A stretch of 46,964 bases of DNA. It comes from Phormidium tenue FACHB-1050. Lineage in GTDB: Bacteria; Cyanobacteriota; Cyanobacteriia; Pseudanabaenales; Pseudanabaenaceae. The number at the start of each line of letters is the position of its first letter. The stretch's first letter is position 1. Below the pieces are notes generated by a model. The model was not told the DNA's origin and did no database searches. It saw only the letters and a list, made by a program, of their open reading frames with translations. Position numbers and translations under genes: made by a program. Of the stretch, positions 9,560 through 18,191 are shown piece after piece. The DNA is taken from contig NZ_JACJQY010000044.1 of NCBI RefSeq assembly GCF_014696925.1, forward strand, positions 1 to 46,964. The letters are read 5' to 3'.

Positions 9560-10858
9560 CTACATCAGATGACGCATAACCATCTTCAGTAAATCAGCTT
9601 GTATAAATGGCTTAGTCAAATAATCTGTTGCACCCGCCATATTTGCTCTAGCTCGATTGATTAGACCTTTATTGCCTGTCACCATAACAATGGGAATATC
9701 TTTTAAACTAGAAGACTTACGAATTAAAGAACAGAGTTGATAACCATCAACATTAGGCATTCCAATATCTAGCAGAATTAAATCAGGATGAATCGAACTG
9801 ATTTTGATCAATGCTTTCATGGAGTCTTGAATGAGCGTAACTTGAAAATCTTCACTTCCTAAATAGCTGCTGATGATGCTAAGCATTGATTCACTGTCAT
9901 CGATACAAACAATCTTCCACGTTTTAACAGATTGATTTAAAACTATTCGTGAAATACTAGAAATATCATCATTGTTTGCACTCTCTTCTGTGTCAAAAGT
10001 TTCTGCAAGTTTTTCAATGTTTTCACGTTCCTCTTCAGGAGCTAGATAGTATGTACGTGGCAACATGTTAAAAGGTGCTAAGGGATCTCTTAATAGAATT
10101 GAGCCATCACTAATTAAGGGGCTGAGTTGCTTGGCGATCGCTAGAGGATCTTTGCCTAGTAATGCACCTAACTGACAAAAGTTAAATCCACGTAAAATCC
10201 GACCCAGCCGCTTGACTGTTTCCGTAGACATCCGTTTTTCCGCAGTTGTCTGGCTGACTAAATAGGGACATTGATAGGGAGAGTTAATCGTTGGTCCTAG
10301 TTTGTACCAAGCTTGGAGTCGTTGCGTAACTACTTCTAGAACCCGCTCAATTGTTAAACTACAATAGGTTTCTTTCAAGAAATGCTCATAATAGATGCCT
10401 CCAAACTTGCCATCTGGTAGTCCTAGGAATGTTTCAACAACCTCTTGAATGATTCTTGTAATCAATTTGCCTGCCATGACTTTTGATAAATAATTATCAT
10501 TAACTAGCCACAGAATTGCTATGTATTCCACACAGAGAATCTCGCTAGTAACTTTGTACTTAGCATTCTCTGGAGATGGGTCATCAAATATGAGTCGAAG
10601 TTGCGATCGCAATTTGTCGTTCAAAGCTGGGACTTCTCGACTTAAGCTTCGCAGATGTCTTTCTAATCTTTCAAAACTATCTAACGAGTGGGACGCATAG
10701 ACCAATTTGCCCCGCTCGATATAAAACGACCAACGGATGCGATCGCGTACAACATAAACACATCCGTCCCTACTTAACTCTAGACTCTTTAATAGCTCTC
10801 TAGCAGATTCTTTTGGCTCTTTATCTACACTATCGATGTTAACTTCAGCACGCATCAT
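9560..10858 (-). CDS. PatA-type regulator (PATAN domain plus receiver), copy 1
   Basis: This protein of 432 residues has the same architecture as its neighbour: PATAN-like GCVYVV...RIRWSFYIERGKLVYASHS, a helical middle, and a receiver with CIDDSESM, Asp in LLDIGMPNVDGYQLC and Lys in LTKPFIQ. The longest frame reaches a TTG at 10870. I prefer the ATG at 10858 (ATGATG), because the extra residues are not shared with the paralogue; no strong ribosome site distinguishes the two. It is the first gene of the chemosensory cluster, divergent from the YdcF gene at 11280. The linker before the receiver is Asp/Asn-rich. Phosphorylation by the hybrid CheA is inferred from context. Confidence 0.85.
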   Translation of the reverse strand: MMRAEVNIDSVDKEPKESARELLKSLELSRDGCVYVVRDRIRWSFYIERGKLVYASHSLDSFERLERHLRSLSREVPALNDKLRSQLRLIFDDPSPENAKYKVTSEILCVEYIAILWLVNDNYLSKVMAGKLITRIIQEVVETFLGLPDGKFGGIYYEHFLKETYCSLTIERVLEVVTQRLQAWYKLGPTINSPYQCPYLVSQTTAEKRMSTETVKRLGRILRGFNFCQLGALLGKDPLAIAKQLSPLISDGSILLRDPLAPFNMLPRTYYLAPEEERENIEKLAETFDTEESANNDDISSISRIVLNQSVKTWKIVCIDDSESMLSIISSYLGSEDFQVTLIQDSMKALIKISSIHPDLILLDIGMPNVDGYQLCSLIRKSSSLKDIPIVMVTGNKGLINRARANMAGATDYLTKPFIQADLLKMVMRHLM

Positions 10859-11017
10859 GATTAGTACCAATTGCTAGGCGTGAACTCGAATATCTCCCCC
10901 CATGAGTATATTCTTCGATTATATATTTAGAGATTCTATACTTTTTGACTAAAGCTTTTTTAGTTTCCTTGAATATTCATTAAACCATAAACCTCACTTA
11001 AATAAATAAAATACTTA

Positions 11018-11108
11018 TATAGCAATCCTAAATGGTTTGTGGAAGCGCACCCCAAAGGGGTGCGCTTCCACAAACCCAAAAATCTACAAATGATTTAGGA
11101 CTGCTATA
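11018..11108. mobile_element. MITE-like element with TATAGCA ends (type k)
   Basis: The ends TATAGCAATCCTAAAT and, inverted, TATAGCAGTCCTAAAT form imperfect terminal repeats. Inside is a palindrome with arms GGTTTGTGGAAGCGCACCCC around an AA centre. It lies directly against the next element at 11109, sharing the TATA junction. Both sit in the 420-bp divergent region between the PatA-like operon and the YdcF gene, so promoters there must lie between or outside them. Confidence 0.65.
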
Positions 11109-11220
11109 TATAGCAATGTAAGTTTTGCTTAGGACATTAAACCCAAAAGATGATAGGCGGCGCTTCGCGCCGCCTATCATCTTTTGGGTTTTGATTTTTG
11201 TCCGAGCTGTCTCTTACATT
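11109..11220. mobile_element. MITE-like palindromic element, TATAGC type (copy b)
   Basis: The left end TATAGCAATGTAAGTTTTGCTTAGGACA is the reverse complement of the right end of the copy at 43535. The centre is a long palindrome (AAACCCAAAAGATGATAGGC then GGCGCTTCGCGCC). The right end (GTCCGAGCTGTCTCTTA) resembles the right end of copy a at 9438. The copies are therefore mosaics of a small set of ends. Confidence 0.65.
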
Positions 11221-11279
11221 CAAAATCATGGATCTGATTCAAAACCAGCTTAAAATAACTTAAACCCGTCTTTAAAACT

Positions 11280-12119
11280 GTGTCGCTTTTTTTATCAAAA
11301 CTTTTACCACTGTTCTTTTATCCCCTTGGGCTGTCGAGTCTCTTAATTACGATCGCTTTACTGAATTTACTATGGCAATCCAAACGATCGCGCAATCCTA
11401 GTAACTCTAGTAAACCAATCAGCTTATTAAAAAAAAATCGTTTTGCTTCATTCCTAATCGGCATCGCGCTCGTGGTTTTATTGCTAAGCAGCAATGAAAT
11501 TTTTTCTAAGTGGTTAGTGCGATCGCTGGAATGGCAATATTTGCCCAACGGTGATATCCCCCAAGCTGAAGCGATCGTCGTTTTAGGTGGTGGTACTCGT
11601 CCGCGCATAGCACCTAGACCTTGGTATGAGGTCAATGAAGCAGGCGATCGCATTTTGTACGGCTCATGGCTGTACAAACAGGGCAAAGCTCCCTTAATCA
11701 TCGTTACTGGTGGTCGTGCTGAATGGTTAGGCGACGGTGGCAATCCTGAATCCGAAGATATGGCGGCGATCGCCGAATTTTTGGGTATACCCTCTAGGGC
11801 GATTATCCAAGAGTCGCAATCTTTTAATACTCGTGATAATGCGGTCAATACTAAGCAAATCCTCGATCAAAGAGGGATCAACAAAATATTGCTGGTAACA
11901 TCGGCTCTACATATGCCGCGATCGATGGAAATTTTTCGGAAGATTGGTTTTGAAAGCATTGCCGTTCCAACTGACTTTTTATCGGTGCAAAATGAAAATA
12001 GTAAGGGTTTGGCGGCAGTGCTAGATTTGCTACCTACCGCAGATGCGCTCAGAAATACGACTAATGCCATCAAAGAATATATTGGGCTACTTGTTTATCA
12101 ATTAGCGGGATGGGCTTAA
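11280..12119 (+). CDS. YdcF/SanA-family (DUF218) membrane protein, GTG start
   Basis: This 279-residue protein has two N-terminal membrane segments (about 5-28 and 50-68). A DUF218 domain follows, with AEAIVVLGGG, then IIVTGG, SFNTRDNA and LLVTSALHMPRSM, the usual markers of the YdcF/ElyC/SanA family. Members act at the cell envelope; E. coli ElyC affects peptidoglycan and lipid-carrier use, but the biochemical reaction is not settled. The start is GTG; the first residues SLFLSKLLPLFFYPLGL match the usual start of cyanobacterial relatives. It stands alone between a cluster of hairpin elements and a strong terminator. The nearby exopolysaccharide genes fit an envelope-polymer role, which is inference. 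Confidence 0.8.
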   Translation: MSLFLSKLLPLFFYPLGLSSLLITIALLNLLWQSKRSRNPSNSSKPISLLKKNRFASFLIGIALVVLLLSSNEIFSKWLVRSLEWQYLPNGDIPQAEAIVVLGGGTRPRIAPRPWYEVNEAGDRILYGSWLYKQGKAPLIIVTGGRAEWLGDGGNPESEDMAAIAEFLGIPSRAIIQESQSFNTRDNAVNTKQILDQRGINKILLVTSALHMPRSMEIFRKIGFESIAVPTDFLSVQNENSKGLAAVLDLLPTADALRNTTNAIKEYIGLLVYQLAGWA

Positions 12120-12120
12120 A

Positions 12121-12157
12121 AGAAGATGGGGCGCAAAGCGCCCCATCTTCTTTTTTT
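12121..12157 (+). terminator. Rho-independent terminator of the YdcF gene
   Basis: Stem AGAAGATGGGGCGC / GCGCCCCATCTTCT with loop AAA, followed by a run of seven T. It begins one base after the stop codon. It is textbook in form, with a GC-rich lower loop side and a T tract. Confidence 0.88.
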
Positions 12158-12160
12158 AAT

Positions 12161-12213
12161 GCAGAGAAATTTTTAAAAAGCTTGCTAAACAAGCTTTTTA
12201 AAAATTTCTCTGC
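12161..12213. repeat. 24-bp perfect inverted repeat
   Basis: Arms GCAGAGAAATTTTTAAAAAG plus CTTG and its exact complement, 5-nt loop CTAAA. It follows the terminator at 12121 and precedes the deacetylase fusion gene by about 100 bp. It could be a second, bidirectional terminator or a mobile hairpin. No copy elsewhere in the window. Confidence 0.7.
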
Positions 12214-12320
12214 GTTTGTTTAAGTTTGAGAGAAGCGCATAGCCCTGTATGGGGACTTGTGTACATGAGGTCTCTCTGATTAAATAGGCGCTAGTAATAT
12301 CAACAAAGTTATAAATCTTT

Positions 12321-14180
12321 ATGAGCAGGGGAAACGGCAATAATAACGGCAGCATGAACACAATTTGGCTCGTGCTGGGATTAGCTGCCCTCGGTACTGG
12401 CATGGGCGCAGCGATCGCCTCACGACTAGTTTCCTATCGTCCATCCTCTGCGGATATAGTCATCAATGAAACAGCTTTAAATCCTGTTACTCCAGTGAGC
12501 AATGACTCACAGGCTTTTTGTCAATACAATGCTTTGGACTCGGTGACGGCTTCGCTGTATCAGGTCAGAGCGATCAATGCGATCGCCAATGATCCGTTAC
12601 CTGCTTTATCAAGTTTGAGCAGCACCATTAATGCTGACCTGATCGCCAGTTTTACCCCTGCGCCATTTCCTCAAATTAGCGATCGCGCGCGTACTGCCAA
12701 AATCCCGATCATCATGTATCACGACATCTCTCCTACTAAAGATGTGAGTTGGGATGTCACCCCCGAAGAATTGGAAAGACATTTTCAAGCGCTCCAAGAA
12801 GGTGGATATACACCAATTACGATGGATAGAATGGTTAACCATCTAAGGACTGGCGCACAATTACCCGAAAAGCCTGTACTACTCACCTTTGACGACAACT
12901 ACGTTGGGCAGTATAAATATGCATTTCCATTGCTGAAGAAATATAACTATCCTGCTGTCTGGTCGGTGCATACGCGCTTTGTGGGTACTGGCGGACAGAA
13001 GCCCAAGGCTACATGGAATCAACTGCGAGAAATGCAAAAAAGTGGTCTGATTACGGTTGCTTCTCATACGGTCAACCACTTGAATTTTCGAGATCTGAGC
13101 GATGCTGAAATCGAGAAAGAAGTAACAGAATCAAAAAAGGTTCTCGAAAAAGAATTAGGGATTGCCATCGACTACTTTACCTATCCTGAAGGAGACTTTA
13201 CCGACAAAGCTAGAGATAAAGTCAAGGAAGCTGGTTACAAAGCAGCATTGTCAATGAGTCTCGATCCAAGGCAAGAGCGATCGGCTAATGAGTCAGAAGA
13301 TTTATTAACAATTATGCGTTTTGGGCAGTCGCGCTTTGATGAAGCGATTGAGCAAGCATCTGGAGGAACTTCTACTAACCAAGTTGCACTTTTACCCACG
13401 GTAAGTAATGGAGCCATTAACTTTACTAGTCCTGTGGAGAAACGTAAAGTTACCATTGATGGGCTACCACTTACCCTTGTTCATGGTGGTCGCGTTGTGA
13501 CAACCCATGCGGATAGCCGTTATCAGGTTGCCGAAATTATGACCAAGACTCCTAATGCGATCGCCGCTGTTGATGGAACCTTCTTCTCTTTAGAACACCT
13601 TGATAGCAATAAGATGATTGGTCCTGTGTTGAGCCAATTTTCTAGTAAGGCTGGAGTCTTTATCAATGGTAACAAGGGCGAAAATCCACTTCTCAATGGT
13701 CGTCCCCTAGTCTTGATAAGTCCTACGGCGATTAAGTTTATTCCCTACAATGCTGCTAAGCACAATTCGCTAGAAGCGGTAAGAGCCGAACTCCCAGATG
13801 TGACTGATGCTTTTGTGGGGGCTGGTTGGTTAGTTCGTGATGGTAAACCCCAACCAGCAGAATCCTTTGGTAAGCTTTATGGTTTTGATGCTAGCCGCGA
13901 TCGCGCCTTTTGGGGGATTGATCGTTCTGGTAGACCGACCATTGGCGTAACTATGGAAATGATCGATTCGGTTGGCTTGGGCAAAATATTAGTCAAAGCG
14001 GGATTGCGTGATGTGGTCATGCTTGACTCTGGTGCGAGTGCTGCCCTTGCCTATCGAGGTAAATCAGTCATGGCTTACGAGCCACGTCCTGTTCCGCATA
14101 TTGTCGCGCTTCTCCCACCCGATCCTGCGCCTGTGGAAACTGCTGAGAAACCGAATTGTCCAGTTAGTTTAAATCCTTAG
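12321..14180 (+). CDS. Secreted polysaccharide deacetylase - phosphodiester glycosidase fusion
   Basis: This 619-residue protein appears bifunctional. A signal anchor at about 13-36 is followed by a NodB-type deacetylase (about 125-345). Its metal and catalytic motifs look intact: TFDD at 189-192, SHTVNH at 248-253 and TYPEGDF at about 287-293. After a linker comes a second domain of the NAGPA/DUF2233 phosphodiester-glycosidase type (about 385-600), with NAIAAVDGTFFS, RPTIGVT and VVMLDSGASAAL. NodB domains remove N-acetyl groups from amino sugars; NAGPA domains cleave sugar phosphodiesters. The fusion would act on an envelope or exopolysaccharide outside the cytoplasmic membrane. The ATG at 12321 lacks a clear ribosome site; ATG at 12354 (residue 12) is possible. 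The exact substrate is unknown. Confidence 0.82.
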   Translation: MSRGNGNNNGSMNTIWLVLGLAALGTGMGAAIASRLVSYRPSSADIVINETALNPVTPVSNDSQAFCQYNALDSVTASLYQVRAINAIANDPLPALSSLSSTINADLIASFTPAPFPQISDRARTAKIPIIMYHDISPTKDVSWDVTPEELERHFQALQEGGYTPITMDRMVNHLRTGAQLPEKPVLLTFDDNYVGQYKYAFPLLKKYNYPAVWSVHTRFVGTGGQKPKATWNQLREMQKSGLITVASHTVNHLNFRDLSDAEIEKEVTESKKVLEKELGIAIDYFTYPEGDFTDKARDKVKEAGYKAALSMSLDPRQERSANESEDLLTIMRFGQSRFDEAIEQASGGTSTNQVALLPTVSNGAINFTSPVEKRKVTIDGLPLTLVHGGRVVTTHADSRYQVAEIMTKTPNAIAAVDGTFFSLEHLDSNKMIGPVLSQFSSKAGVFINGNKGENPLLNGRPLVLISPTAIKFIPYNAAKHNSLEAVRAELPDVTDAFVGAGWLVRDGKPQPAESFGKLYGFDASRDRAFWGIDRSGRPTIGVTMEMIDSVGLGKILVKAGLRDVVMLDSGASAALAYRGKSVMAYEPRPVPHIVALLPPDPAPVETAEKPNCPVSLNP

Positions 14181-14190
14181 TTCTTGGCTG

Positions 14191-14307
14191 TATAGCTGTC
14201 ACCAAGTGTATGAGGACATAAAACCCAAGAAGAGAATGGCGGCGCGAAGCGCCGCCATTCTCTTCTTGGGTTTTGCTTTTGTCCTAACACAATCGACGGC
14301 AGCTATA
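14191..14307. mobile_element. MITE-like palindromic element, TATAGCTG subtype (copy c)
   Basis: The ends are TATAGCTGTCACCAAGTG and, inverted, TATAGCTGCCGTCGATTG. The inner palindrome is AAACCCAAGAAGAGAATGGC then GGCGCGAAGCGCC. The copy at 31068 has the same two ends in opposite order, so these are inverted copies about 17 kb apart. It could also terminate the deacetylase gene, which stops 11 bp before. Confidence 0.75.
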
Positions 14308-14311
14308 TATA

Positions 14312-14414
14312 ATACCAATTCACAAAAGTGTGACTACACTTCTGTGAATTAAAAAACAAACCCTGTAAGGGTTTTAAAAACATAAAATGGCTACGCCATT
14401 TTGTGTTTTGGTAT
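14312..14414. mobile_element. Three-hairpin element, ATACCAA family (copy B1)
   Basis: Ends ATACCAA and TTGGTAT. Inside are, in order, a hairpin of AATTCAC..GTGAATT type, a short ACCCTGTAAGGGT hairpin, and a hairpin with ATGGC-TAC-GCCAT at its tip. Similar copies lie at 19153, 27025 and 31702. It abuts copy c and separates two convergent genes. Confidence 0.75.
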
Positions 14415-14425
14415 AATTCCTAGTC

Positions 14426-16741
14426 CTATTGGGGTTGCCCGTAAAGAATGCCACGACCGCCTGTTCCTACATACACTCGACCGAATGTAAGGCGATCGCC
14501 TTCTAGATAGGTTATATCTCCCAAAACATGGCTATTGGTGGAAACCTTTACCCATGTTGCCTTAGCGGCATCTCCCGACAGGCTAGTTGCATCATCTGAC
14601 CGAAATAGCCCCTTAGTATCGTTAATAATGCCATTGACAAAGACTGTCGGATTGCGGCGACCGTTAGCTGCTTTGCCAAAGGTAATATTGCTGGCTTGCT
14701 GAACATTTGCCAATTTGTGAAAGCTCAAGCCAGCATCACTGGAACGATATAGGGCGTTATCTTTGACTGTTAACCATACTTCGCCGCGCATATCAGGAGC
14801 AGCTTTTAGAGTATGAACCCAGTGACTGGGTAAGTCCACAGGAGTTTTTTGCCATGTGGCTCCACCATCGGTACTACGATAAAATTCTCCACGATTTGGG
14901 TTTTCGTGATGTTCACGATATTTATACAGATAAAAGATATTGCCATCTACACGATCAGAGGCGATCGCTTGACTCGAAAACCATACCTGCAAGGTGGTGC
15001 GATTAGGGGCATTCTGCACAGGTAGCCAAGTTTTACCACCATCTAGCGATCGATGTGGGTAAATGTTTCCCTGAGGAGCCCAAAGGATAATCGGATTACC
15101 ATTGGCTTGCAAGTTAGCAGAGACTGCCACCTTGCCATTGATCGCCCCAACTGGAGCATTGGTAAAAGGTTGCCATGATCTGCCATTGTCTGAGGAATAG
15201 GCTGAACGCAACTGGCTATTTTCTCGACCTCCTTTACCCGAGGAACTGCCAACACGCACAATCATATTAGGATTGGCTTCCGCAAAATCAAGCCCTGTAG
15301 TATCGCCAAACTGTCCATTGTCATGGGTTTGTCGAGGGAGAATGTCAAGGGATTGATGACGAAATCCGTCCATATCAGCCACACCACTCAATAACTTAGC
15401 GCCATCTTTAACGGGAGGACTCTTGAGCGTAAATACTACTAATTCTTCTAGATTGTGCATGGCAGTACACCAATTTGATGGGTTTGCCGTAATATCCTCT
15501 GTCCGCATTACCCCAAAGCCAGTGGTGAGCCAAACTTGTTTTGGTTGCTGAGGGCTAATAGCCACTCCACCCATATAGGTGTAGAGATGCCAGTTTGGCC
15601 ACCAGTCCACAGCTTTTACCTTGAGCTTGATATTTTGCCAGTTATTGCCGCCGTCCGTTGTCCGATATAGCCCAGTGGGCGAAAAGGGATAAGTGGCTAC
15701 GATCACAGTATTGAGATTACTGGGATCAGAGGCGATCGCACTGTAATTTCTGCCCTTTGCAGGTGTAATTGATGTCCATTTGTTGGCGTGATACTTCCAT
15801 ACACTGCCTTGAGGATTAGATGGGGTGTTAAAAAAGGTGACGTACAAGCTGCCATCGGCAGTTACCAACCCTTGCTGAGGATGTTGATCGCGATCTGCTC
15901 CATGATCCAGCCTAGTCCAGCTTGTACCACCATCATTACTACGATAAACACCTTGACCCATTACCCCCACATAGATCACTTGAGAACGCTCAGCTCCCTG
16001 AGAATCTGTCTGTACCGATTGGTGATCAAACAAGACAAAGGTAATACCTCCATTCGCATCCATATTCGGGACTATATTGGCAAAGCTAGATACAAATTGC
16101 CAAGATTTAGCGCCGTCAATGCTGCGGTACAACCCATCTAACCGCGACCCAAAATATATAATCTGACTATTACGGGGATCAACTGCTAATCTTTCACCTG
16201 CCCAGCGCCATATTTCATTTCCCCCCATTCTTACCTGTTTGCCTTCTGGGGTTTTGAGATTGGTGGGAGTCCAAGTGTTTCCGCGATCGCTTGATTTTAA
16301 AATTTCACCATCGGCTTTTTGTGTATAGGCTCCAGTGGCTGCATAAATTACATCGGCATTACTCGCATCTAAGGCAATACTTTCAATGCTGTAGCGATCG
16401 CGGACACCATCTAGCAACTGCACCCAACTCGATGTCAACGTATTCCAGCGATATATACCACCCACATCTGTCCGCACATAGATCAAATCAGGTTGCTGCG
16501 GATGCATCACGATCCCCGTCACAAAGCCCATACCCGCGATCGCTACATTTCGCCAAACATAGCTCCCATCTTGGTTCAAATTAGTAGCCCCCGCCTCTAA
16601 GGATGCGCGATCGCTATCCCCAAGTGCTGCACAATTATGATCCCAATGATCCCAAGCCAATCTTGAGCAACTGCCCAGGGCCAACCCTGCGATCGCTAAA
16701 GAAATAATCACAGGGTTATATGGGTGCAATTGTCTAGCCAT
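14426..16741 (-). CDS. GH74-like seven-bladed propeller lipoprotein (possible glycoside hydrolase)
   Basis: This 771-residue protein starts with a signal sequence ending in LALGSC, a lipobox-like site with Cys25, so it is probably a lipoprotein. The body consists of BNR/Asp-box repeats (many S-DGG-TW or S-DRGNTW motifs) and carries the GH74 opening WRNVAIAGMGFVTGIVMHP, then VRTDVGGIYRWN and GNEIWRWAGERLAVDP. GH74 enzymes cleave beta-1,4-glucan backbones such as xyloglucan between two propellers, using two Asp residues. Asp92 in RTDVGG fits the first; Asp458 (DMDGF) or Asp485 (GLDFAE) is a candidate for the second. A cyanobacterium has no obvious xyloglucan, so self-made or algal polysaccharide is a better guess. 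It is divergent from the exopolysaccharide locus, 257 bp away. Confidence 0.75.
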   Translation of the reverse strand: MARQLHPYNPVIISLAIAGLALGSCSRLAWDHWDHNCAALGDSDRASLEAGATNLNQDGSYVWRNVAIAGMGFVTGIVMHPQQPDLIYVRTDVGGIYRWNTLTSSWVQLLDGVRDRYSIESIALDASNADVIYAATGAYTQKADGEILKSSDRGNTWTPTNLKTPEGKQVRMGGNEIWRWAGERLAVDPRNSQIIYFGSRLDGLYRSIDGAKSWQFVSSFANIVPNMDANGGITFVLFDHQSVQTDSQGAERSQVIYVGVMGQGVYRSNDGGTSWTRLDHGADRDQHPQQGLVTADGSLYVTFFNTPSNPQGSVWKYHANKWTSITPAKGRNYSAIASDPSNLNTVIVATYPFSPTGLYRTTDGGNNWQNIKLKVKAVDWWPNWHLYTYMGGVAISPQQPKQVWLTTGFGVMRTEDITANPSNWCTAMHNLEELVVFTLKSPPVKDGAKLLSGVADMDGFRHQSLDILPRQTHDNGQFGDTTGLDFAEANPNMIVRVGSSSGKGGRENSQLRSAYSSDNGRSWQPFTNAPVGAINGKVAVSANLQANGNPIILWAPQGNIYPHRSLDGGKTWLPVQNAPNRTTLQVWFSSQAIASDRVDGNIFYLYKYREHHENPNRGEFYRSTDGGATWQKTPVDLPSHWVHTLKAAPDMRGEVWLTVKDNALYRSSDAGLSFHKLANVQQASNITFGKAANGRRNPTVFVNGIINDTKGLFRSDDATSLSGDAAKATWVKVSTNSHVLGDITYLEGDRLTFGRVYVGTGGRGILYGQPQ

Positions 16742-16784
16742 AGGATATTGATTAACGCAATTGGTAAATAAAACTTGCTGCTCT

Positions 16785-16845
16785 ATGTCCAGTCATATGT
16801 CCAGTCAAGAGTGGTGCGGAGCTTTGTGCAGTAACACTCTTGACT
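16785..16845. promoter_or_regulatory. Direct and inverted repeats in divergent promoter region
   Basis: A tandem 12-bp repeat (ATGTCCAGTCAT then ATGTCCAGTCAA, 16785-16808) overlaps the left arm of an inverted repeat AGTCAAGAGTG ... CACTCTTGACT (16803-16813 and 16835-16845, 21-nt spacer). It lies between the divergent GH74-like and GT4 genes, so an operator is plausible. The function is inferred from position only. Confidence 0.4.
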
Positions 16846-16998
16846 TTATAGTGTCTATTTACTTGGTTGGGAAGGCAAAAATAAATTGACGCATTTGTTT
16901 TTGTAGTTGAAGATAAAGCTAGAGTAATTATGCATCAAATATATCAGCCCTAGATTTAGCAAATTCTTGATTTAGTAGCATACCTATTGAAGAAATCC

Positions 16999-18165
16999 AT
17001 GACAGTACGACCTTCATCGCATTCCTTAGATGTCACAGAATCAGCTAATCTAAATTTTGACTCTACAACCGAAAAGATCAAAGTCCTCATGCTAGGACCT
17101 AGCTTAAATCATCAAGGTGGCATGGCATCTGTTGAGAAGCTATTAGTCCAACACATTAATCATGATATCGATGTTCAGCATCTATCAACCTATGAAGAAG
17201 GTTCAGGCCTACAGCGACTTTGGATCTTCCAAATGGCTCTATATCAACTCCTAGGGAAGTTATGGAAAAAAGAAGTAGATGTAATTCATGTGCATTTTTC
17301 TGAACGGGCGAGCGTCTTTCGCGCAGCTATTTGGATACTACTTGCTCGCCAATTTCGCAAACCAATTGTCATGCATAGTCATGGTTGCGACTTTCATACC
17401 TTCTATGAAGCCTTGCCCCAATTTGTCCAGAGCGTGATTAATTGGGCTTTTCAAAAAGCCTCCTGTTTCATTACCCTATCTCAAAGTTGGCAAGACTATT
17501 ACATCAATCAATGTCAACTATCACCTGAGAATGTGGTGACTTTGATTAATCCTGTCAAATTGCCGCCGCAAGTACCTGATCGCCGCAATGTTCAAATTGT
17601 TAGTTTTGTATGTTTAGGACGTGTGGGTCAGCGCAAAGGTTCTTTTGATTTGCTCAGAGCCTTTGCCAAGCTATCGATCGCTCAGCAACAAAATGCAAGA
17701 TTACTCCTCGCAGGTAATGGAGAAGTGGAAGAGGCGCAGCAGTTAGCCGAGCGTCTTGGTATTGCTGATCATGTAGAGTGCTTAGGTTGGCTGAGTGCCG
17801 AAGACTGTAATCAACTGCTTGAAAAATCCGATGTATTTGTTTTGCCTTCCTATGCCGAAGGGCTACCGATGGCAATTTTAGAGGCAATGGGTTGGGGGTT
17901 GCCAGTATTGAGTACCCCCGTAGGTGGTATTCCTGAAGTTCTGATTTCCCATCAAAATGGCATATTAGTTAATCCTGGCAATGTTCAAGAACTAACCGAA
18001 GCGATGGAAATACTGCTGGAAAATGAGGATTTGCGAATTAGTTTTGGAAAAGCAGCAAGGCAGAAAGTTGAACCTCTAAATATTGAAGGTTATCGCGCTC
18101 GACTGAGAAATATATATCGAAATCTACACAAAGGTCTGTCAGTTCAAGACCTTACATCTCTATAA
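16999..18165 (+). CDS. GT4-family glycosyltransferase, first gene of exopolysaccharide locus
   Basis: This protein of 388 residues has the two-Rossmann (GT-B) layout of GT4 enzymes: GPSLNHQGGMASVEKLL near the N-terminus, a middle HSHGCDFH, then VCLGRVGQRKGSFDLLRAF and the donor-binding E-x7-E stretch (PSYAEGLPMAILEAMGWGLP). Such enzymes add a sugar from a nucleotide donor to a growing lipid-linked glycan at the cytoplasmic face of the membrane. The frame reaches a TTG at 16987, but the ATG at 16999 is a better start; no strong ribosome site distinguishes them. The GT2 gene follows after 26 bp. Sugar specificity is not predictable. Confidence 0.85.
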   Translation: MTVRPSSHSLDVTESANLNFDSTTEKIKVLMLGPSLNHQGGMASVEKLLVQHINHDIDVQHLSTYEEGSGLQRLWIFQMALYQLLGKLWKKEVDVIHVHFSERASVFRAAIWILLARQFRKPIVMHSHGCDFHTFYEALPQFVQSVINWAFQKASCFITLSQSWQDYYINQCQLSPENVVTLINPVKLPPQVPDRRNVQIVSFVCLGRVGQRKGSFDLLRAFAKLSIAQQQNARLLLAGNGEVEEAQQLAERLGIADHVECLGWLSAEDCNQLLEKSDVFVLPSYAEGLPMAILEAMGWGLPVLSTPVGGIPEVLISHQNGILVNPGNVQELTEAMEILLENEDLRISFGKAARQKVEPLNIEGYRARLRNIYRNLHKGLSVQDLTSL

Positions 18166-18188
18166 ATCAATCATCTATAAATCAATCA
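18159..18188 (+). repeat. Tandem 15-bp direct repeat
   Basis: Two perfect copies of TCTATAAATCAATCA span the GT4 stop codon and end 3 bp before the GT2 ATG. They form the whole intergenic gap, so copy number sets the spacing between the two genes. A slipped-strand origin is likely. Confidence 0.8.
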
Positions 18189-18191
18189 TCT

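Noticed and set aside
9438-11220. Possible CRISPR array because of repeated hairpins
   Set aside because: The repeats are not evenly spaced, each is a different palindrome, and no cas gene is present.
12185-12403. Minus-strand frame of 72 residues
   Set aside because: It spans a 24-bp inverted repeat and overlaps the start of the deacetylase fusion gene.
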